Shown one piece after another: positions 15,601 through 23,119 of a stretch of 64,000 nt of DNA (position 1 is its first letter; each line of letters starts with the position of its first letter). The DNA is from Caulobacter sp. Root343. GTDB lineage: Bacteria; Pseudomonadota; Alphaproteobacteria; Caulobacterales; Caulobacteraceae. The translations under genes were made by a program, and so were the position numbers. The DNA lies in the NCBI RefSeq assembly GCF_001425745.1, contig NZ_LMDF01000007.1, forward strand, positions 1,084,439 to 1,148,438, in the 5' to 3' direction. A model generated the notes under the pieces. That model saw only the letters and a program-made list of their open reading frames with translations. It did no database searches and was not told the origin of the DNA.

Positions 15601-16553
15601 TCGGCCTGCCGCTCGTCTATCTGCTGGCCGGCCTGACGTTCGCGGCCTTCGCGGGCCTCAGCGCCGTCGACCGCGAGAACAGCAAGCGCTTCGGCAACGC
15701 CGCCTTCTGGGGCCTGTTCGCGATCAGCTTCCTGGCCGGCGACCGGCTGGGCGACCTGGGCAACGGGATCCTGGCCCTGGCGCTGGCCCTGATCGCCGGG
15801 ACCGGCCAGCTGGGTGTCGGCGCGCCGAAGACCACCTCTCCAGAGGCGCGGGAAACCCTGGCGGCGACCTATGGCGCGAAGCTGTTCATACCCGCCCTGG
15901 TCATCCCCGTGCTGGTGCTGGCCGGCTCCCTGACCCTGAAGCGTCTGTCGCTGCACGGCGCGCCCGTGGTCGATCCCAAGCAGGCGACGCTGATCTCGTT
16001 GGCCTTCGCGGCCCTGGTCGCCGCGATCCTGGCCCAGCTGATGTTCCGCCAGCCCGCCGCCGCGTCCGTTCAGGAGGGCCGGCGGCTGATGGACCTGGTC
16101 GGTTGGGCCGCGCTGTTGCCGCAGATGCTGGCGGCGCTGGGGGCGGTGTTCGCCATCGCCGGGGTGGGCAACACGATCGGCGAGATCGCGGTGCAGCTCA
16201 CGCCCGTCGACAGTCGCTTCGCCGCCGTCGCCGCCTACTGCCTGGGCATGGCCGCCTTCACGGTGATGATGGGCAACGCCTTCGCGGCCTTTCCGGTGAT
16301 GACCGGCGGCATCGCCCTGCCCATGGTCGTCGGCCGTTTCCACGGCGATCCGGCCGTGGTCTGCGCCATCGGCATGTTGTCGGGCTTTTGCGGAACCTTG
16401 CTGACGCCGCTGGCGGCCAATTTCAACCTTGTGCCGGCGGCCCTGCTGCAGTTGAAGGACCGCTACGCCGTGATCCGCGCACAAGCGCCGACGGCGGTCC
16501 TGATGCTGATCGTCAACGTGGTCCTGATGAACGCCCTCGCCTTTCACCCATGA
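15597..16553 (+). CDS. DUF979 membrane protein (putative 5-oxoproline transporter subunit)
   Basis: This 318-residue integral membrane protein has eight or more predicted segments and the conserved end of the family: GNAFAAFPVMTGGIALPMVV and LSGFCGTLLTPLAANFN. It is the second subunit of the DUF969/DUF979 pair and is coupled to both neighbours by ATGA overlaps (15597-15600 and 16550-16553), so stoichiometric expression of the three genes is likely. Its role in pyroglutamate uptake is established only by genomic association. Confidence 0.85.
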   Translation: MIGLPLVYLLAGLTFAAFAGLSAVDRENSKRFGNAAFWGLFAISFLAGDRLGDLGNGILALALALIAGTGQLGVGAPKTTSPEARETLAATYGAKLFIPALVIPVLVLAGSLTLKRLSLHGAPVVDPKQATLISLAFAALVAAILAQLMFRQPAAASVQEGRRLMDLVGWAALLPQMLAALGAVFAIAGVGNTIGEIAVQLTPVDSRFAAVAAYCLGMAAFTVMMGNAFAAFPVMTGGIALPMVVGRFHGDPAVVCAIGMLSGFCGTLLTPLAANFNLVPAALLQLKDRYAVIRAQAPTAVLMLIVNVVLMNALAFHP

Positions 16554-17545
16554 GCTTGGCCCGCTCCACCGCCTCGCGCTTCGCCAAGATCGCGCTCGGC
16601 CACCTGACCCGTGAATATCCAAACAAGCTGGATCACGTGATGGCCGGGCCAGATGACGTCCGCTCGCCGCGTGAGCTGCACCCGATCTTCTTCGGCAGTT
16701 TCGACTGGCACTCGTGCGTGCACGGCTACTGGCTGTTGTCCACCCTGCTGCGCCTGCGCCCCGAGATGGCCGAGGCCGAGACGATCGTGGCGCTGTTCGA
16801 CGACGCCTTCACCGACGACAAGGTCGCCGGCGAGCTCGCCTATCTGGCCCGCCCCGAAAGCCGCGGCTTCGAGCGTCCCTACGGTTGGGCCTGGAGCCTG
16901 ATGCTGCAGGCCGAGTTGCTACGCCACGAGCGCCCGTGGGCCGGCGTCCACGCGCCCCTGGCCCGCGCCTTCGCCCAACGGTTCGAGACCTTCCTGCCGG
17001 TCGCCGACTATCCGGTGCGCGCCGGGACCCACTACAACACCGCCTTCGCCCTGGTCCTGGCCAGCGAGTACGCCGACATGACCGGCGATACGGCCTTCCG
17101 GCAGATGCTGCGGAGCCGGGCCCTGGTCTGGTACGGCCAGGACGCCGCCTGCCAGGCCTGGGAGCCGTCGGGCGACGACTTTCTCTCGCCCGCCCTGATC
17201 GAGGCCGAGGCGATGCGCCGGCTGCTGCCGCGCGAGAGCTTCGAACTGTGGTTCCCGCGCTTCCTGCCGGACATCGCCGACAAGCAGCCGGCAACGCTGT
17301 TCACGCCGGCCCGGGTTAGCGACCGCACCGACGGCAAGATCGCGCATCTGGACGGCCTGAACCTGTCCCGCGCCTGGTGCTGGCGGCTGCTTGCCGCCGC
17401 CATGCCGGAGGCCGATCCCGCCAAGCACCACGCGATCAGCGCCGCCATGAACCATCTCGCAGCGGCCGTCCCGCACGTCTCGGGCGACTATATGGGCGAG
17501 CACTGGCTGGCGACGTTCGCCCTGCTGGCGTTGGAAAACGGCTAG
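16550..17545 (+). CDS. DUF2891 family protein
   Basis: This 331-residue soluble protein has the DUF2891 landmarks: HPIFFGSFDWHSCVHGYW near residues 44-61, FERPYGWAW, GTHYNTAF, SGDDFLSPALIEAEAM, and near the end HLDGLNLSRAW and GEHWLATFA. The helix-rich pattern with conserved aromatic/His residues suggests an alpha/alpha toroid like glycoside-processing enzymes, with the His-Cys-His cluster and paired acids as a possible active site. No activity is known to me. Its coupling to the DUF969/DUF979 transporter suggests it acts on the transported compound or a precursor. Confidence 0.85.
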   Translation: MSLARSTASRFAKIALGHLTREYPNKLDHVMAGPDDVRSPRELHPIFFGSFDWHSCVHGYWLLSTLLRLRPEMAEAETIVALFDDAFTDDKVAGELAYLARPESRGFERPYGWAWSLMLQAELLRHERPWAGVHAPLARAFAQRFETFLPVADYPVRAGTHYNTAFALVLASEYADMTGDTAFRQMLRSRALVWYGQDAACQAWEPSGDDFLSPALIEAEAMRRLLPRESFELWFPRFLPDIADKQPATLFTPARVSDRTDGKIAHLDGLNLSRAWCWRLLAAAMPEADPAKHHAISAAMNHLAAAVPHVSGDYMGEHWLATFALLALENG

Positions 17546-17618
17546 CCCGCGAGCCCCGTCCAAGCTTGACCATACAACCCAGACGTCACTATCGCCTTGC
17601 GCGAAGATCCGCATACGG

Positions 17619-17634
17619 TTTACAATCGTTGACA
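17619..17634 (+). promoter_or_regulatory. repeated 16-mer upstream element, copy 1
   Basis: TTTACAATCGTTGACA occurs here, 81 bases before the small gene at 17715, and identically at 18025-18040, 88 bases before the small gene at 18128. It ends in TTGACA, a perfect sigma-70 -35 hexamer. A shared promoter or operator for the two small genes is the simplest reading. Confidence 0.55.
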
Positions 17635-17650
17635 ATGCGGGGAGCCCGAC

Positions 17651-17673
17651 GCGCGTTAAGGATGTTAACGCGC
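17651..17673. promoter_or_regulatory. 9-bp inverted repeat (operator or leader hairpin)
   Basis: GCGCGTTAA (17651-17659) and TTAACGCGC (17665-17673) form a perfect inverted repeat with a 5-base spacer, 41 bases before the small gene at 17715. It lies downstream of the putative -35 element, so it could be an operator or a 5'-leader stem. Confidence 0.5.
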
Positions 17674-17714
17674 CCGAGCTCAGGGGCGCGTTCTAGTCCA
17701 AGGAGCTCGTCGTC

Positions 17715-17909
17715 ATGTCTGACGCCGCGCACTGCCAGCGTATAGAAATCGCCCACGTCCCCGACGGCTGGGTCGTCACCGAAGATGGCCGCCTCGCCGG
17801 CTTCTTCGACAGCGCCGAAACCGCCTACAAGCGGGCGCTCGCCATATGCGGCGAGCTGTTCGAGCGGGGCGTGCCGTCCCGGGTCTACGAGCTGCCTGCT
17901 CTGGCCTGA
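17715..17909 (+). CDS. small hypothetical protein (64 aa)
   Basis: A strong ribosome binding site (AAGGAG, 17700-17705) sits nine bases before the ATG. The product, beginning MSDAAHCQRIEIAHVPDGWV, looks like a compact beta-beta-alpha fold: two strands around GWVVTEDGRLAGFF and a helix (SAETAYKRALAICGELFERG). That pattern resembles small DUF2188-like or phage-Arc-independent adaptor folds, but I cannot assign a family. Its upstream region carries the 16-mer shared with the 38-residue gene at 18128 and a 9-bp inverted repeat. Confidence 0.65.
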   Translation: MSDAAHCQRIEIAHVPDGWVVTEDGRLAGFFDSAETAYKRALAICGELFERGVPSRVYELPALA

Positions 17910-18024
17910 GAGGTCACGACGGCCGACTATCCACCGCGCGCTGGCCGTTGCGCTCGCCTCCGCTTGTCGAGCGATCGGGGGCGAGTCCGCCGGTGCGCGT
18001 GAGCGCCGAGGCCGAACCGACGAC

Positions 18025-18040
18025 TTTACAATCGTTGACA
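18025..18040 (+). promoter_or_regulatory. repeated 16-mer upstream element, copy 2
   Basis: This is an exact second copy of TTTACAATCGTTGACA (see 17619-17634), again ending in a TTGACA hexamer and again preceding a very small gene. The flanking bases differ between the two copies, so the conserved block appears to be the functional unit. Confidence 0.55.
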
Positions 18041-18127
18041 TTTTTCCGGCGCTGAGAGGACTAACATCCTCAGGCTAGGGACTGTTTTGCCGCGCCTGGG
18101 GCTGCGCGACCTGCCGGAGGCCACGCC

Positions 18128-18244
18128 ATGGCCCAGTCGACGCGTAACCACCTGCGTACCGAAGTCCGCATCTTCCTGATCGTCAGCGCCGGCGCTTTCG
18201 CCTTCGGCTTGGCGATCGGATTCGGGTTCATGGGCCTGCACTGA
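18128..18244 (+). CDS. 38-aa single-span membrane protein
   Basis: An ATG preceded by GGAGG (18117-18121) opens a 38-residue frame with a short basic N-terminus (MAQSTRNHLRTEVR) and one hydrophobic segment (IFLIVSAGAFAFGLAIGFGF), ending MGLH. The Gly-rich helix with G-x-x-x-G spacing would favour helix packing. It shares the upstream 16-mer with the gene at 17715. No family is recognised. The frame is short, but the ribosome binding site, promoter-like element and clean hydrophobic segment support it. Confidence 0.6.
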   Translation: MAQSTRNHLRTEVRIFLIVSAGAFAFGLAIGFGFMGLH

Positions 18245-18353
18245 TCCGGTCGAAATCGTTTCGGATCGTACGTGACTTCGCCCTCTCCTCGGGTGGAGCC
18301 GCCTCTATGCGGACCGACGAAACGTCGGCTTTGGGTAGAAAGCGAACATCCAG

Positions 18354-18414
18354 AACCCCTCTCTCTGAGAGAGAGGGAGGGGCCCGCCGCGAAGCGGTGG
18401 GAGGGTGAGTGGTT
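18354..18414 (+). repeat. dispersed palindromic intergenic repeat, copy D
   Basis: This copy has the same layout as copy A: AACCCCTCTCTCTGAGAGAG, GAGGGGCCC, a variable hairpin (GCCGCGAAGCGGTG) and GGGAGGGTGAGTGGTT. With copy E in inverse orientation 110 bases away it fills most of the gap before smpB. Confidence 0.85.
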
Positions 18415-18526
18415 TCACCGCTGGCCGGAAATCCCGAGCCTCTCATTGAAGCATCTCAAGAGTGAACCCAGGTTTGAACCGTCGGCGGCGCCGCCGCTTT
18501 CGCCGGAGCTTCGTTCGGAAGAGTGT

Positions 18527-18585
18527 AACCTCTCACCCTCCCATGCTGCGCATGGGCCCCTCCCTCTCTCTCAGAGAGAGGGATT
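18527..18585 (-). repeat. dispersed palindromic intergenic repeat, copy E
   Basis: This is the minus-orientation copy: AACCTCTCACCCTCCC, a hairpin ATGCTGCGCAT, GGGCCCCTCCCTCTCTCTC, then AGAGAGAGGGATT. Apart from copies D and E, 18245-18678 holds no gene I can support. Confidence 0.85.
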
Positions 18586-18678
18586 TTGGCAAACGTTCGC
18601 CCAGCGTCGAGAGCCAGCCCTCCGGCGGCAGCCCAACATTCTTCGCGGGGGCGTCGGCAATCCGCGCCCCCGACCGCC

Positions 18679-19137
18679 TCAGTCCCCCCGATCGCCCTTC
18701 ATCAGGCGGGCCTTGTCGCGGGCCCAGTCGCGGGCGGCTTCGGTCTCGCGCTTGTCGTGGTTCTTCTTGCCCTTGGCCAGGCCGATCTCGAGCTTGGCCA
18801 GGCCCTTCTCGTTCCAATAGAGCTTCAGCGGGATCATCGTCCGGCCGTCGCGCTGCACCGCGCCGATCAGCTTGTCGATCTGCTTGCGATGCAGCAGCAG
18901 CTTCCGGTGGCGGCGCGGCTCGTGGTTGAAGCGGTTGGCGTGGCCGTAGGGCGGGATGTCGGCGTTGATCAGCTTGATCTCGCGCCCTTCGACCGAGGCG
19001 TAGGATTCGGCGATGTTGGCCCGGCCGACGCGCAGCGACTTCACCTCGGTGCCGGTCAGCATGATGCCGGCCTCGAAGGTCTCCTCGATGAAGTAGTCGT
19101 ACCGGGCGCGCCGGTTCTCCGCGATCGGCTTGGTCAT
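18679..19137 (-). CDS. smpB: SsrA (tmRNA)-binding protein SmpB
   Basis: This 152-residue protein has the complete SmpB pattern: N-terminal AENRRARYDYFIEETFEAGI, LTGTEVKSLRVGRANIAESY, the conserved NRFNHEPRRHRKLLLHRKQI block and the basic C-terminal tail (KGKKNHDKRETEAARDWAR) that lies in the mRNA channel. SmpB delivers tmRNA to stalled ribosomes; in Caulobacter tmRNA is also needed for cell-cycle timing. The start overlaps the dapA stop by one base (TAATG), so it is the second gene of a dapA-smpB transcript. Confidence 0.97.
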   Translation of the reverse strand: MTKPIAENRRARYDYFIEETFEAGIMLTGTEVKSLRVGRANIAESYASVEGREIKLINADIPPYGHANRFNHEPRRHRKLLLHRKQIDKLIGAVQRDGRTMIPLKLYWNEKGLAKLEIGLAKGKKNHDKRETEAARDWARDKARLMKGDRGD

Positions 19138-20021
19138 TATTCGAGGCCAGCCTCGCGCATGGCTTCCAGGATCGTTGGACGCACGGCTTGAGCGCACGGC
19201 GCGATCGGCAGTCGAACGTCTTCCGAGCACAGGCCCAGATGGGCCAGGGCGAACTTGGTCGGGGCCGGCGAGGAATCCATGAACAGGGCCTTGTGCAGGC
19301 GCACCAGGCGATCCTGCCAATAGAGGCCGGTTTCCCACTGCCCTTGCATGCAGGCGTTCATGAAGGCGGCGCAGGCGTCCGGCGCGACGTTGGAGGTGAC
19401 CGAGATCACCCCGTGGCCGCCATGGGCCATGTAGCCGAGAGCGGTCGGGTCGTCGCCGGTCAGCAGCACCCAGTCGGGACCGCACATCAGGCGCTGGAAG
19501 CTGATCCGGGTCAGGTCGCCGGTGGCGTCCTTGATGCCGATGATGTTGGGCAGCTTGGACAGGCGCTCCAGCGTCTCGTTGGAGATGTCGACGCCGGTGC
19601 GGCCCGGCACGTTGTAGACGAACACCGGCAGCTCGACGGCGTCGTTGATCGCCTTGTAGTGCTGGTACATGCCCTCTTGGCTCGGGCGATTGTAGTACGG
19701 CGTCACCACCAGACAGGCGTCGGCGCCGACCGTCTTGGCGTGGCGGGCCAACTCGATGGCCTCGTCGGTCGAGTTGCTGCCGGCGCCGGCGATCACCGGC
19801 ACGCGGCCGGCGGCGGTCTTCACGCACAGCTCGACGACGCGCTTGTGCTCGTCGTGCGACAGGGTCGAGGTCTCGCCGGTGGTGCCGACGGGCACCAGGC
19901 CGTGGACGCCGCCGGAGATCTGGCGCTCGACCAGGGCCACGAAAGCTTTTTCGTCCACCTCACCGTCCCGGAACGGCGTGACGAGGGCCGGAATGACGCC
20001 CTTGAAGTGAGACTGGACCAT
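19137..20021 (-). CDS. dapA: 4-hydroxy-tetrahydrodipicolinate synthase
   Basis: The 294-residue TIM-barrel protein condenses pyruvate with aspartate semialdehyde in lysine and diaminopimelate synthesis. The diagnostic motifs are all there: GTTGETSTLSHDEH, the YYNRPSQEG loop, VYNVPGRTG with the relay tyrosine, and the Schiff-base lysine in GIKDATGD (about residue 162). The C-terminal helical domain is of normal length. It is the first gene of a two-gene operon with smpB and is transcribed divergently from the lytic transglycosylase. Confidence 0.97.
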   Translation of the reverse strand: MVQSHFKGVIPALVTPFRDGEVDEKAFVALVERQISGGVHGLVPVGTTGETSTLSHDEHKRVVELCVKTAAGRVPVIAGAGSNSTDEAIELARHAKTVGADACLVVTPYYNRPSQEGMYQHYKAINDAVELPVFVYNVPGRTGVDISNETLERLSKLPNIIGIKDATGDLTRISFQRLMCGPDWVLLTGDDPTALGYMAHGGHGVISVTSNVAPDACAAFMNACMQGQWETGLYWQDRLVRLHKALFMDSSPAPTKFALAHLGLCSEDVRLPIAPCAQAVRPTILEAMREAGLE

Positions 20022-20267
20022 GACTGCAAATTGCCGTGAGAAGACGCCGCGTGGTGTTGCGGCAGGACGATGGGGGCGGACAATATGTCCCAGCCCCGGC
20101 GTCCGGCAACCGGCGCGTCGAGGCAGGGTGCGGATTTGAGGGGGGAAGCCTGCTTGGTCAAGCCCGGGAACCAGACTTTAAACCCTATTGAGGCCTGAAT
20201 CGTCGCATAGGGCCTGGCCTGAGATTCGCGTACAAGGCTCTTTGGAGACTTGGTTAAGGAGAGCGTT

Positions 20268-22367
20268 TTGGCTTCAGTGGTGCGTCGGATTCTGCTCGGG
20301 GGAGCTTGCGTCGTGGCCGTGGTCGTGGGGGCCGCGGACGCCCAGACGACGTCGGGCTACGCCAGCCAACCCACGTCCGGCCTGATCACCACGCCGCCGA
20401 CCGCCGTCCCCGCCGCCCTGTCGGACACCGACTCCGCCAACCTGCAGACCGCGCTGGCCGCCGCCAAGCGCGGCGACGTCTCGGGCGCGCGGATGGCGAT
20501 GGACAGCCTGCAGGACCCGATCGCCAAGAAGATCGCCCAGTGGGCGCTGGTCGACAACAACGCCGAGGCGATGAGCTTCTTCGAGCTGGACGCCGCCCGC
20601 CGCGACCTGGCTGGCTGGCCGCGCGCCGCGCGCCGCGACGCCGCCGCCGAGAAGGCTCTTTCCACCTCCGGCCTGGATCCGGCCCGCATCGTCGCCTGGT
20701 TCGGCGGCGCCCAGCCGGCGACGGCCGACGGCGCCATGGCCCTGGCCAGCGCCTATCAAGCGACCGGCCGCAACAAGGAGGCGACCGACCTCATCCGCCG
20801 CACCTTCCGCGACAAGGTGTTCGAGGCCGACGCCCAGCGCAGCCTGATCGCCCGCTTCGGCGGCATGCTGACCGCCGACGACTACGCTCGCCGCGCCGAC
20901 ATCCTGCTGTACGGCCAGCAAGGCCCGGCCGCCCGCGACCTGGTCGCCATGCTGTCCGACAGCCAGCAGGCCACCGCGCGGGTGCGCATGGCCTATCGCC
21001 AGAACTCGGCCAGCGCCAACGGCCTCTACAACGCCCTGACGCCGGACCAGCAGGCCTCGCCCGGCGTGGTGTTCGAGCGTGCGGCCTATCTGCGCCGCGC
21101 CGGCATGGACACCCTGGCCCTGCCAATGGTGGTCAACTTCCCCGTCCCGCCGACAGAGGAGGCCTCGACCGCCATCTGGAAGGAGCGCAAGCAGCTGATC
21201 GTCTCGGCCCTGAAGGCCGGCGACAGCAGCGGCGCCTATGCCGCCGCCAACAATGTCCAGGCCCTGGCGCCGGCCGACATCGCCGAGTCCGAGTTCTATG
21301 CCGGCTGGATCGCCCTGACCCGGCTGAAGGACGCCGACGCGGCCGCCGCTCACTTCGCCCAGATCGCCGCCGTCGGCGCCTCGCCGATCACCAAGGGCCG
21401 AGCCCTCTATTGGCAAGGCCGCGCGGCCGAGGCGCAAGGCGACCCGATCGCCGCCCAGACCTTCTATGCCGAGGGCGCGCGCTACATCACCACCTTCTAC
21501 GGTCAGCTAGCCGCCGAGAAGGCGGGGCTGAAGGAGCTGCGCCTGGACCGCGACCCGGTCATCACCCAGGCCGACCGCGCCCGCTTCTATGGCCGCGAAC
21601 AGATCCGCGCCGCGCGGATCCTGGCGGACATCGGGGCGCGCGACCTGTTCCGCAGCTTGGTGCTGTACATCGACGACACCCTGCCCAACGCCGAGGAAAG
21701 CGCCCTGCTGGTCGATTTCGCCCGCGGCTATGGCGACCAGGACCTGGCCATGCGCGCCGTGCGCACGGCCGCCCAGCGCGGCTTCATCCTGGCGGAGCGC
21801 GGCTATCCGCTGCTGGACCATCACTTCACCCCGGGGCCAGGCGCGGCCGAGACGGCCTTCGTCTATTCGATCTCGCGCCAGGAGAGCAATTTCGACCCGG
21901 CCGCCCGTTCGGGCGTCGGCGCGCGCGGCATGATGCAGCTGATGCCCGCCACCGCCTCCATCGTCGCCCGCAAGCTGGGCGAGATCCACAGCATCGACCG
22001 CCTGTCGGACGCCTCGTACAACATGCGCCTGGGCTCGGTTTATCTGGGCGACATGGTCAGCAGCTTCAGCGGCTCGTACATCATGGCCGCCGCCGCCTAC
22101 AATGCCGGCCCCGGTCGCCCGGCCCAGTGGGCGGGCCTGTGCGGCGACCCGCGCGGCGCCCAGACCGACCCGCTCGACTTCATCGAGTGCATCCCGTTCT
22201 CCGAGACCCGCAACTACGTGATGCGGACCCTGGAGACGACCATGGTCTACCGCGCCCGCCTGAACGGCGGCGTGGCCCCGCTGACCCTGTCGTCGGACCT
22301 CAAGCGCGGCGGCTACGTCTACAGCCCGTCAGTGGCGGCCGCCTACACGCCGTCGGCGCAGCCCTAA
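20268..22367 (+). CDS. soluble lytic murein transglycosylase (Slt-like)
   Basis: The 699-residue protein has a cleavable signal (RRILLGGACVVAVVVGAADA), a long helical superhelix domain and a C-terminal SLT catalytic domain. The catalytic glutamate is Glu539 in SRQESNF, followed by GARGMMQLMPATA and AAYNAGPGRP. It cleaves peptidoglycan glycan strands with formation of 1,6-anhydro-muramic acid in the periplasm. A TTG at 20268, six bases after AAGGAG, is the best start; an earlier TTG at 20250 has no such site. Its stop overlaps the stop of the convergent ABC ATPase gene by three bases. Confidence 0.92.
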   Translation: MASVVRRILLGGACVVAVVVGAADAQTTSGYASQPTSGLITTPPTAVPAALSDTDSANLQTALAAAKRGDVSGARMAMDSLQDPIAKKIAQWALVDNNAEAMSFFELDAARRDLAGWPRAARRDAAAEKALSTSGLDPARIVAWFGGAQPATADGAMALASAYQATGRNKEATDLIRRTFRDKVFEADAQRSLIARFGGMLTADDYARRADILLYGQQGPAARDLVAMLSDSQQATARVRMAYRQNSASANGLYNALTPDQQASPGVVFERAAYLRRAGMDTLALPMVVNFPVPPTEEASTAIWKERKQLIVSALKAGDSSGAYAAANNVQALAPADIAESEFYAGWIALTRLKDADAAAAHFAQIAAVGASPITKGRALYWQGRAAEAQGDPIAAQTFYAEGARYITTFYGQLAAEKAGLKELRLDRDPVITQADRARFYGREQIRAARILADIGARDLFRSLVLYIDDTLPNAEESALLVDFARGYGDQDLAMRAVRTAAQRGFILAERGYPLLDHHFTPGPGAAETAFVYSISRQESNFDPAARSGVGARGMMQLMPATASIVARKLGEIHSIDRLSDASYNMRLGSVYLGDMVSSFSGSYIMAAAAYNAGPGRPAQWAGLCGDPRGAQTDPLDFIECIPFSETRNYVMRTLETTMVYRARLNGGVAPLTLSSDLKRGGYVYSPSVAAAYTPSAQP

Positions 22368-23119
22368 ACCCGCTTCGCCGCCAGCACCGGCCCCGCCTCG
22401 GTCTCGACCAGCTCGCCGTCCAGCCGGAAGACGTGCCCGAGAATGAACCGCGACAGCGCCTCGCGCGGCGGTCCTTCGGCGACGATGCGGCCGTGCGAGA
22501 CCACGACGATCCGGTCGCAGGACCGCGCAGCCAGGCCCAGGTCGTGCAGGGTCACCACCACCGCCGCGCCCTTGGCGGCCTCGGCCCGCAGGAGGTCCAG
22601 GGTCAGCAGCTGCGCGTCGGGATCCAGGCCCGCCACCGGCTCATCGGCGACCAGCAACGGCGCGCGCGTAGCCAGCAGCCTCGCCAGCAGCACCCGCGCC
22701 CGTTCGCCGCCGGACATGTCCAGCACGCCGCGATCGGCCAGCTCGGCCGCGCCGACCCGCGCCAGGCAATCCAGAGCCAACGTATCGGCCGCCTCGTCGG
22801 CGAGGTCGGTCGCGCCCAGGGCGGCGACCAGGCGGGCCGGCAGGTTCCAGGCCACGCGGCGGTCCTGCGGCAGATAGCCGACCAGCCTGGCGCGTTCGTC
22901 GGGCTTCAGAGACGCCAAGGGCTGATCCGACAGGCGAGCCTCGCCGGACTCCAGCGGCAGCAGCCCCAGGCCCGCGCGCAGCAGGCTGGTCTTGCCCGCG
23001 CCATTGGGTCCGACCACGCCGACCACCTCGCCGGCGGCCACGCTCAACGAGGCATCCTCCAGCACGGTCTTGCGCCCGTGGCGGGCCGCGAGCGTCGTCA
23101 GGGTCCAGAGCGCGCTCAC
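22364..23119 (-). CDS. ABC transporter ATP-binding protein (iron/heme/cobalamin type)
   Basis: This 251-residue ATPase has Walker A (GPNGAGKTSLL, near residue 37), the Q-loop (YLPQDRRVAWN), the signature (DMSGGERARVLLARLL), Walker B (LLVADEPVAGLD) and the switch His (TLHDLGLAA). The order and the SBP and FecCD permease upstream make it the BtuD/FhuC-type subunit of a metal-chelate or vitamin importer. The GTG start overlaps the permease stop by four bases (GTGA). Confidence 0.9.
   Translation of the reverse strand: MSALWTLTTLAARHGRKTVLEDASLSVAAGEVVGVVGPNGAGKTSLLRAGLGLLPLESGEARLSDQPLASLKPDERARLVGYLPQDRRVAWNLPARLVAALGATDLADEAADTLALDCLARVGAAELADRGVLDMSGGERARVLLARLLATRAPLLVADEPVAGLDPDAQLLTLDLLRAEAAKGAAVVVTLHDLGLAARSCDRIVVVSHGRIVAEGPPREALSRFILGHVFRLDGELVETEAGPVLAAKRV

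Noticed and set aside
18640..18675. Possible terminator after smpB
   Set aside because: An 8-bp GC stem (CGGGGGCG/CGCCCCCG) is present, but no T-run follows on the minus strand, so it is not listed as a terminator.
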